Source: an uncultured Oscillospiraceae bacterium
GTDB lineage: Bacteria > Bacillota > Clostridia > Oscillospirales > Oscillospiraceae
DNA length: 6,284 nucleotides
Assembly (NCBI GenBank): GCA_900758315.1
Contig: CAAERF010000554.1
Location: 1 to 6,284, forward strand
Reading direction: 5' to 3'
Below the pieces are notes generated by a model. That model searched no databases, was not told where the DNA came from, and saw only the letters and a program-made list of their open reading frames with translations. Below, piece by piece: positions 5,584 through 6,284 of this stretch (position 1 is its first letter; the number at the start of each line of letters is the position of its first letter). A program made the position numbers and the translations under genes.

Positions 5584-6284
5584 ATGACCCATTTTTATTC
5601 CGCCGAATCGGTGACTGCCGGTCATCCTGACAAACTCTGCGACCAGATCGCCGACACGATCCTGGACGCCTGTCTGGCCAACGACCCCAACAGCCGCGTA
5701 GCCTGCGAAGTGCTGGCGACCAAAAGCCACATCATCCTGGCCGGAGAGATCAGTACGCCCCTCATTCCGGATATTGGAAAAATGATCCGCGAGGCACTGA
5801 AAAACGCCGGGTACGACCCGAAGGACTACGAGGTTCAGAATTTCATCCACCCCCAAAGCCCCGAAATCGAAGCCGCCATCAATGACCCGCTGGACACAAG
5901 AGGCGACCCCGACGCCATCGGCGCGGGCGACCAGTGCGTGGTGGTAGGGTACGCCACCGATGAAACGCCCGAAATGCTGCCACTGCCGGTGGTGCTGGCG
6001 CACCGCCTGACCAGCTGCCTGACGCTGGCCCGGCTGACCGGCGCGGTGCCGGGCCTCGGCCCCGACGGCAAGGCGATGGCGGTCGTCGAGTATGAGGACG
6101 ATGTACCCGTGCGGGTGGCGCGCGTCGTGGTGTCTTTCCAGCACGCGCCCGACGTGGCCCCCGCCGACCTCACGGATCAAATTTGGCAGGATGTGGTCCT
6201 GCCGGCGCTCAAAGGCTTGCCCTTTGACGACAGCCTGGAACTTCTCATCAACCCTGGCGGGCGGTTTGTGTTGGGCGGCCCGGA
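5584..6284 (+). CDS. metK: S-adenosylmethionine synthetase (methionine adenosyltransferase), divergent, 3' end cut by the window
   Basis: MetK makes S-adenosylmethionine from methionine and ATP, releasing phosphate and pyrophosphate, in the cytoplasm; the active sites lie at dimer interfaces. The visible 233 residues are about 60% of the usual 380-400. Recognisable landmarks are SAESVTAGHPDKLCDQIAD (residues 6-24), the metal/substrate glutamates in ACEV (Glu42) and GEIST (Glu55), PQSPEI (90-95), GAGDQCVVVGYATDET (113-128), PLPVVLAHRL (133-142), PDGK (160-163) with the conserved Asp and Lys, and INPGGRFVLGGP (222-233). Two oddities mark it as divergent: the ATP-binding hexapeptide GAGDQG reads GAGDQC, and the stretch between the Tyr near residue 82 and QSP is about 7 residues shorter than in the E. 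coli enzyme. The gene has its own strong RBS and follows a hairpin, so it may be expressed apart from the upstream pair. Its place beside a mobile-element-type adhesin suggests an accessory copy rather than the housekeeping metK, which is inference. Confidence 0.93.
   Translation, partial: MTHFYSAESVTAGHPDKLCDQIADTILDACLANDPNSRVACEVLATKSHIILAGEISTPLIPDIGKMIREALKNAGYDPKDYEVQNFIHPQSPEIEAAINDPLDTRGDPDAIGAGDQCVVVGYATDETPEMLPLPVVLAHRLTSCLTLARLTGAVPGLGPDGKAMAVVEYEDDVPVRVARVVVSFQHAPDVAPADLTDQIWQDVVLPALKGLPFDDSLELLINPGGRFVLGGP

Noticed and set aside
5170..6180. 336-codon open frame on the minus strand
   Set aside because: It runs antisense across the DUF3846 gene, the terminator and metK, all of which are well supported on the plus strand.

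Overview
The window reads as accessory DNA from a GC-rich, low-redundancy Firmicute, most likely a gut clostridium of the Oscillospiraceae/Ruminococcaceae type (Faecalibacterium, Gemmiger or Subdoligranulum relatives). The grounds are the Gram-positive cell-wall sorting signal, strong GGAGG-type ribosome binding sites, GC-rich codon use, and a gene set (giant Cna-B adhesin, DUF3846 protein, divergent SAM synthetase) that I associate with Tn1549/CTn-type integrative and conjugative elements of clostridia. The element assignment is inference: no integrase, relaxase, conjugation gene or attachment site lies in the window. All genes are on the + strand.

Nucleotides 1-4826 hold most of one very large surface protein made of a string of Cna-B (SpaA-type, isopeptide-forming) domains, ending in a Pro/Ala-rich wall-spanning stretch, a VPQTG sorting motif, a membrane helix and an acidic tail. 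The gene is broken. A perfect 56-bp tandem duplication (extent 1050-1167) shifts the frame, so frame 1 ends at a TGA at 1189-1191 while the rest of the protein continues in frame 3 up to 4826. Removing one 56-bp copy in silico joins the two parts into a single 1589-residue frame running from the window edge to the stop. The duplicated unit is bounded by the hexamer GCACCC, which suggests slippage or short-homology recombination. As written, the 5' part would yield an unanchored truncated protein and the 3' part would have no signal peptide.

Nucleotides 4819-5502 encode a 227-residue protein with an N-terminal DUF3846 domain and a C-terminal tail seen in other clostridial mobile-element proteins. 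It overlaps the adhesin stop by 8 nt and has its own strong RBS, so the two are probably translationally coupled. An 81-bp gap (5503-5583) holds an 11-bp perfect hairpin that looks like an intrinsic terminator with a poor U-tract.

Nucleotides 5584-6284 hold the first 233 codons of a methionine adenosyltransferase (MetK), cut by the window edge. It is recognisable throughout but divergent, with the ATP-binding hexapeptide GAGDQG changed to GAGDQC and a shortened segment before the QSP motif. This may be an element-borne second copy supplying SAM, perhaps to a DNA methyltransferase beyond the window. Together the genes suggest an element that carries a host- or cell-attachment protein next to metabolic and regulatory accessory genes.
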